The notes beneath the pieces are model-generated. The model was not told the origin of the DNA. It did not search any database and saw only the letters and a list, made by a program, of their open reading frames with translations. A stretch of DNA of 64,000 nucleotides. Source: Girardinichthys multiradiatus. Taxonomy: Eukaryota > Chordata > Actinopteri > Cyprinodontiformes > Goodeidae. Below are positions 58,150-64,000 of this stretch, piece after piece (the first letter of the stretch is position 1; each line of letters starts with the position of its first letter). The DNA lies in the NCBI RefSeq assembly GCF_021462225.1, contig NC_061806.1, positions 2,971,234 to 3,035,233 on the forward strand, given 5' to 3'. The translations under genes and the position numbers were made by a program.

Positions 58150-58545
58150 ATACACCAGCACCACTTCTAGCTTCTCAACTGAGAAAAGTTATACTGATTT
58201 CCTAGATTCCCTCACTCAGAAGCTGTCCAGTCTAGAAGACAGACTAACCCCTGTAGACGTTCTCCACAAGGAATTTCAAAGATTGTGAGGTTCTCTGGCG
58301 TTCAGCCAGGAACAGGTAGCTTTGCTTGCTGTGACGAACAAGACGTTGAGGGACAACATAAAAAATCTCACTGAAGGAATAACGCAGCTGTTCCGAGAAA
58401 TCAAGAAAATAAGGGAGACCATCTGGGCCTTCCGGGGCAGAAACATGCGTGACAACCTTGTCTTCTCTGGCATCCCCCAGCAAGGCCACTGGATTTTCTA
58501 CAGGTTTGAGCATTTTGAGCAAAAAGAAGTCAAGTCAGGATAAAG
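58150..58545 (+). mobile_element. L1-type LINE ORF1 fragment
   Basis: Plus readings give SYTDFLDSLTQKLSSLEDRL (coiled-coil-like), then after a frame change NKTLRDNIKNLTEGITQLF and FRGRNMRDNLVFSGIPQQG. The R-S/N-M-R-D-N-L-V-F-x-G-I-P block is the start of the RNA-binding region of L1 ORF1 proteins. Confidence 0.65.
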
Positions 58546-60983
58546 AGCTGTGTGGAATGGATTATTGCGTAAAGAACCAGTACCTGAAGGAGATACTGGA
58601 TTGACAATGAGCCTGTTCCAACTGAGGAGGAGGAACGGTCACTGAAGATGAACTCTGTATTAATGGTCAGCTGTTCAGGGACCGGGAGACCACTCTGTGG
58701 ATTACTAAAAGGCAAAAGCGGGTTAGATTAAAACATGTAACACCGGTTACATAAGAAGTAAAGATAGCTGGCAAATGCTACCTGCTTGCATGGACACTTT
58801 CTCCCCTTGCTCTCTGTTTGCTTGCATTCTTTTACTCTTAATTTCTCTCAGCCAAAAACTACAGAAATGTTGGACTAAACTGTTTTAAATCCGTGACACT
58901 CAAGGGTTCTTCAGAGGATTTTTTCAATGAGTTTTGCACTTCTCATTGCAACACAAGCTAATTAGCACAAGATGTCCCCCTTTTCAAAGATGACTTTGAT
59001 CAACTTTTCTAGGAAATAGTGATGGAAACGAAAATGAATCGACTTCAAGTGAATGTGGAGGTAAATGCTGGTTATGGAAATTTACAGCAAACAAGCACCA
59101 CCAAGAAACCGAATACTGATGTTAATGAAAGTTAACTGACCAACAGTCTCCCCTGGAACTCTCTTGGTGCAAAGCCAAAGGACAAAACCCTTCCTTTGGA
59201 TCTGGGAAGAAGGCTAACAGGAAGAACTCTGCAACTAGATGAAACAGCTTGACTGGCAATACAGAGAAACATCTCTTTAACCCAAGCACTTTTTAAAAAA
59301 CATCTGAAAGATAAAAATAACAAAAGTTAAAGTTAAAAGATTAAATATCACTAATAAAACCTGGAAAAGATACCTTTATCTCCCCGGCACGTGAAAGGTG
59401 TCAGCTTTCATTGTGTCATAAGCAGATTGTTGGACTCGAGGGATAAGATTTGCTAGACCCAATGCAAACCAAGTTGGGCCCGTAATAACACGTTTATTTA
59501 ATTCAATACAAATATGCTTTGTAAAGAGCCTGTGACGCAACATTGAGGGAAAAAAAAAAAGTAAAAATCTGTCTTGTGCACAAGATAGGACAACGTACTG
59601 TCAGAAGCGCCCAGGGCAGTTTTTTTTATTAGTTTTTCTTCAGTGTTCCCTTTTCTGGTCTCTGGTGGCTGTTGATGTTCAGATTTGTTTGTTTAGAAAC
59701 ATGCCACAATATCTAGGTACAGTCATGGTGTTTTGGGTTTTGGTTTAATTGCATGAAGATGGTCTGCTGTCCTGCTGCAAACATGCAGCAGACAACTAGA
59801 ATCTGCACCACCTTTTCTGGGCTTTATAGAAGTGCTCCTTCAGTGCATCCAGACAATGGTGTCGTCCCATAAAGTGATGGTGTGCTGGAATTATAATGCT
59901 GCAGCTCTAAAATGCCATTGCTGGATAGATGATATTGTTACTATTTTTATTTCTGACAGTAAAATTATGTTGACATGCGCACAGAAGGTTCTCTCTCCGT
60001 CATCTGTCAATGTATCTATGCCTCCTTCTTACCACAGTGACAGCAGACATTTTTGCGTGCCAGCTTGCACCCGTCTTTCAAATGTGCTCAATATAGACAC
60101 AGAAACTGCCCCCACAATCTGTTTCAGGTTTGATAAATCGCGTTGCGGGTGCTAACTAATCACATTTGCATATCCTCCTCCCATATATTTACACGCTCTG
60201 GTGATCAGCATATCTTTTCCAATTTCATGAAGTCAAACAGGCTAAAAAGTTTGCAATTCGATTTGCACCTGCTTTGTTTTCTTAGTGCTTCTGAACACAT
60301 CACTCAGCGCTCACTCCCCAACTATGTGGAAAATTCTGGGGCGTGCAGAATGTTTACCAGGTGAGGTGGAAATGTAAAGAGACTGGCAAACATTGCAGAG
60401 TTTTCAGTGTCAGTTTAACACTGCTCTTTTCAAATTTCTGCACAAAAGCTTCTTTTAGACTATCATCGAGTTCATTTGAAAAAGTCTTTATATAACTTAT
60501 GTTGCTTTAATACTAATAATTCACTGAAGTTCCCATGTTAATAGGCGGCTGTTAAAATCGCTCTTCAGTGTTTTAATGTGTTGGTCCTTGGCTTGTTTCT
60601 GTGATATATTACTGTGTCAGTTGTTCAGATGTAGAATTTTTGTTTTTAGGAGTTTTTCATTTACAACTTTTAAATATAATCTTTAAGCTGGTGTTTTTCT
60701 ATTCAGTTCCTTAAGTCATTATGTGTCACATAATACTTTAAACATGGATCATTTCAGTGAGTTTTTGAACGGATTGTACTGTAGTTCTTTTAAACCTAAA
60801 ACGGTACGCTGCAAAGAGTGATTTCTTTACAAAAACTTGGTGACTGTTTAAAATGTTAGAGCAATTAATGATCCTGGAACAATGGTCTATTGTTTTGATC
60901 CTTGACTTGTATGTGTGCTATCCTACTCTGTCAATTTTTTCCAGTGTGTTTCTCTGTGTTTAGCAGGTTCTTTGTGGGTCTTG
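58546..60983. other. Unassigned DNA
   Basis: A frame of 107 codons at 59832-60155 shows no motif I trust. Sequence around 60.1-60.4 kb looks like part of an old interspersed repeat, but I cannot name it. Confidence 0.35.
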
Positions 60984-61220
60984 TTTCTGTTTAAATGGTA
61001 AATGGACTGAACTTATATAGCGCTTATCCAGTCATACAGACCGCTCAAAGCGCTTTACACTAGAGCCACATTCACCCAATTGCACTCACTAATGCTCACA
61101 CATTCATACACTGATACACAGATCGGTAGGCAACTTGAGGTTAAGTGCCTTGCCCAATCGAACCCACAACCTTCTGATTGCAAGACGACTACTCTTCCTA
61201 CTGAGCCACAGTTGCCCCTG
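60984..61220 (-). repeat. tRNA-derived SINE, second family
   Basis: On minus the head reads GGCAACTGTGGCTCAGTAGG (A box) and AGGTTGTGGGTTCGATT (B box). The body ends AAGCGCTATATAAGTTCAGT at about 61005-61025, close to the 60984 edge. A shortened copy; the middle part is abbreviated compared with family members I recall. Confidence 0.75.
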
Positions 61221-61300
61221 TTTAGTCTTTGTGTGGTCTGAATATTGGGATCAGAGGGATTTCTATATGTGTTAGATCATGAGTTGTTTTTTTGCACATA

Positions 61301-61887
61301 CACTACCGGTCAAAAATGTACACTTTAAGGTACACTTTCTCGATTGACATGTCTTGTTTATTTTCATGACTATTTACATTGTAGATTCTCACCAAAGACA
61401 TCAAAACTATGAATGAACACACATGAAACTATATAGTAAACAAAAAGTGTTAAATAATCACTCTTTGCTTTGATTGCTGCTTTGTTCTCTTGGCATTCTC
61501 TCCATGAGCTTCATGAGGTGGTCACCTGAAATGGTTTTCCAAAGAGTCTTGAAAGAACTTCTCAGAGGTGAAATGAGAGATGGCAAAGGCTTAATATTTC
61601 AGTCATCACAGCATTGGGCGGCAACTTTAAGGAATATAAAATTCAAACATTTTTAAAGTTCTTTTAGAAATCTTTGTTTGCTACATAATTCCACATGTGT
61701 TAATTCATTGTTTTGATGCTTTCAGTGAGAATCAACAACATTCATAGTCATGAAAATAAAGAAAACTCTTTGAATGAGAAGGTGTGTCCAAACCTTTGAT
61801 CTGTACTGTACATACAATGAAAATATTCATAAAAACAAAGAAATCTATTAAATGAGAAAGTCTGTCTAAAACGTTTGACCAGTAGTG
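61301..61887. mobile_element. Non-autonomous Tc1-like element with stacked ends
   Basis: The outer ends are CACTACCGGTCAAA and the complement of CACTACTGGTCAAA, with TA on both sides (61299-61300 and 61888-61889). Inside, a second Tc1 end related to the element at 2009 (CCAAACCTTTGATCTGTACTG) lies at about 61784-61804. No transposase frame remains. Confidence 0.7.
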
Positions 61888-61889
61888 TA

Positions 61890-62317
61890 TATAAACCAGT
61901 CTAATGTTATTTATTCTTGAATGCACAGCCAAACTGTAGCTTTGTTTTGGAACTGAACGTATTAATGATCAAATCTGCTGATGCATTGTGGGAAAAACAG
62001 CTGTAAAGTTTATTGCTTTTGTCCTGCTCTTACAGAAGGGTCAGAGTCTGATTTACTGTTCACAGCTTTATTAGTGTTTTTAAAAGCTTTTTGCCGCATC
62101 AAACATCAAACATGTGGGCGTGGCATCGTGGCAAAGATTGACATCTCGCCGTTTGCAAACGGTTGGCTTTAAATCACAAATGCATCGATTTGTATAAAAC
62201 TGGACAAGAATGATCTTTGTCAACCTACAAACAGCTCAGTGTGAGTAGGCTTTTGCTGCATCAAAGCCCACACGTTTTTTTTTAACCTTTTTTAACCGTT
62301 TTTTTGTTTTTTTTTAC
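61890..62317. other. Unassigned DNA
   Basis: T-rich, without recognisable features. Confidence 0.35.
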
Positions 62318-62535
62318 CGTGTCCTGTCCGGCAGAGTATCGCTCAGAATTGTTGTCTGAGTGCCAAGAAATTGCCCAACAGATTTACTTTCACAAGCAGA
62401 GCATCACAGCTAATGCTTTAAAGCTCTGCTTGATATTTATAAAAGAAACTTTATTATAAACCTCTTTGGGAATATTTCAATTGTTACGGACATGGAGACT
62501 GAAATGAAAAGGAAAACAAAAGCTCGAAAAAGAGA
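62318..62535 (+). repeat. ~200-bp inverted repeat, right copy
   Basis: CTCAGAATTGTTGTCTGAGT, CTTGATATTTATAAAAGAAA and TATTTCAATTGTTACGGACA match the complement of 56220-56440. It passes directly into a purine-rich stretch. Confidence 0.85.
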
Positions 62536-64000
62536 GAGATGGGGGAAAAAGATAGAAACGGAGGAAAGAGTGGAGGAGAGAAAGAAGGATGAAAAGAATA
62601 CAAGATTACACTCAGCTTGCTTACACACCTGCGGCTGGTTTTTTTTTTTTTACAAAATAGTACACGGTACTTATGAATGTAAAATGTACTCAGTGAGAGG
62701 TGCAGCCCAAAATAGAACATCTGTGTATCTGTCAATACCTGAAGCTTAACACCTGTGAGTATGAGTGTGGACGCGCTTTTGTATACAAGGTTTCTCCACA
62801 AAAATATGCAATAGCGAGTGTGAGGACCCACAGATGTGCCCCATGGTTCCCAGACGGACACTGAGGAGATCCGGGCCACAGACATCCAAAGGCCCCCCAA
62901 ACCACAGGAACCCCAGGAGAACCACCGCCGGGACTACCACAACCCCCCTCAGAGAAGAGCAGTGGAGAGTCCCAGGGGAAACACCCAGCAGCGACAGTGC
63001 AGAAGCCCAAGGGAGCCGCAGCGACGAGCCCACAGGCCCCCTGGCAGCCGTCCACCCCCGAGCAGATCCAGCCATGGACCCAGAGACCCAAGACCCCGGG
63101 ACACACCACCCCCCGAGCAGAGGCCCGACAGAGCCCAGGGGGCCAGGCCCCGGCAAGCAGCCACCGGGAGTGAGCCAGCACACACCAAAGCACCCAGCCC
63201 TGGACACCGAGAACCACAAGTACACCAGCGGGCAGAGACTCCAACCACCGGCAGGTAGTGTGGCAGGGAGGAAATAGGCCCCCCATAATATGGGGGGGCC
63301 TAAGCTGATCCAGGAGAGGGAGCAGTCCAAGACCCAACCTGTCACAAAAAACAAAAAAAAACAAAAACAGGCACACACATTCACAATCACCCACTCCCAC
63401 CCTCATGCATACACATAAAATCACTCACACCCAGCATAAATACAAACAACAATGGACGTCATACACTCACACTCCCCATACATGTTCTATACTCCCAGGT
63501 CCAGGCGCCGGTACCCCCAAGAGGCAACCAGCCCCGGACACAGGAGGGGGTCCCCTTCCCTCCTGGGGCAGAGACAGGCAGACAGGTGACCCTGGCCCAG
63601 TCCCCGCCCCCCTGCCCCGAACCCAGTCCCCAACAATGCCCATCCACCTCCGGAGAGGGGGCTATGTACAAAAGAGGGGTCTACATGGCTCATACCAGCC
63701 CGCCAACCGGAGCCGCCCCAGGGCGGAGCAGTCTGACCCCCCAATGAGCTCCGATCCCAACCCCATGAATCTCCCACCCCCAGTGAACCCCAACATGAAC
63801 CTCCCCAGAGGGCCACCCCCAACAAGGACACTGATATCGAACACATATCCCCAAACCCAAACACCACGAATCTCCTCCCCCACAGGGGTACACCGCCACA
63901 GGTGAACTCCATAGCCGAGAAGCCTATGAAGCCACACCCACACAGCGCAAGCTCCACACACAGCCCCGCTCTAAGCACCCCCGCCGCACCCCGCTCCCCC
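62536..64000 (+). repeat. Unclassified purine-rich then C-rich block
   Basis: A run of GA-rich sequence (62530-62610) is followed, after an AT-rich gap, by a strongly C-rich, G-poor plus strand from about 62830 to the window end (for example CCCCCCAAACCACAGGAACC). Open frames in several phases on both strands are long only because the composition avoids stops; they are proline/arginine-rich on plus. The block extends beyond the window. It may be the 5' region of a larger repeat that begins with the 62.3-kb repeat unit. I cannot name the family. Confidence 0.5.

Noticed and set aside
62662..62749. A short plus reading GTYECKMYSVRGAAQNRTS resembling the end of an immunoglobulin domain after an acceptor-like TTTTACAAAATAG.
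   Set aside because: It stops after 29 codons, has no preceding Ig strands, and sits inside an unclassified repeat block; likely chance.
62732..63978. Long overlapping frames of 99-230 codons on both strands.
   Set aside because: They follow from the C-rich composition, which lacks stop codons; the products are low-complexity proline/arginine or cysteine/glycine rich.

Overview
The window looks like transposon-dense, intergenic or intronic DNA from a ray-finned fish, probably a spiny-rayed (acanthomorph) teleost. The base composition is AT-rich. The repeats are the typical teleost set: several Tc1/mariner families, hAT elements, L2/CR1-type, L1/Tx1-type and RTE/Rex3-like LINEs, a BEL/Pao element, Ty3/gypsy pieces, an ERV solo LTR, and tRNA-headed SINEs of the DANA/mermaid type. 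There is no prokaryotic gene organisation. No complete host gene is visible. The best host-gene candidates are single exons: a CUB-like exon on + at 40.2 kb, two short exons on - at 34.1 and 35.4 kb, and a weaker candidate on - at 37.7-37.9 kb. Family assignments come from recognising protein motifs and repeat sequences by eye; no database was searched.

Layout. 0-1.4 kb: Tc1-like copy, minus. 2.0-5.25 kb: a 3'-truncated Tc1 fused to a 3'-truncated L2-type LINE. 5.27-5.62 kb: SINE. 7-12.3 kb: old Tc1 remnants, a LINE 3' UTR remnant and a full-length SINE. 14.6-16.6 kb: a gypsy-like solo LTR split by a hAT element with a BED finger. 18.6-19.3 kb: L1/Tx1 LINE tail. 19.5-20.9 kb: dead Tc1. 21.7-23.0 kb: DD37E Tc1-like copy inserted in a (TA)n tract. 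23.9-29.6 kb: a nearly complete BEL/Pao gag-pol without integrase. 31.3-31.8 kb: ERV solo LTR. 32.0-33.7 kb: LINE tail and the second copy of the first Tc1. 34-38 kb: candidate host exons and shuffled LINE pieces. 38.9-41 kb: LINE remnant, CUB-like exon and gypsy integrase piece. 41.6-44.2 kb: L1 with a hAT remnant. 44.8-52.7 kb: an L2-type LINE interrupted by a DD37E Tc1, which is itself interrupted by a DD34E Tc1. 53.2-54.1 kb: non-autonomous DNA elements. 56.2-62.5 kb: an interval bounded by ~200 bp inverted repeats, containing a Rex3-like LINE with a 376-codon open frame, an L1 ORF1 piece, a SINE and stacked Tc1 ends. 62.5-64 kb: a C-rich block of unknown origin.

The elements do not form a pathway. 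They record insertions in order. The clearest series is LINE, then DD37E Tc1, then DD34E Tc1, each Tc1 bounded by TA duplications. Nearly every transposase or polymerase frame is broken by identifiable lesions, and the Rex3-like reverse transcriptase is the only long uninterrupted one. I found no undescribed defence, conflict or biosynthetic system. The items most worth a second look are the host exon candidates, the inverted-repeat-bounded interval, the C-rich block and the nested insertions.
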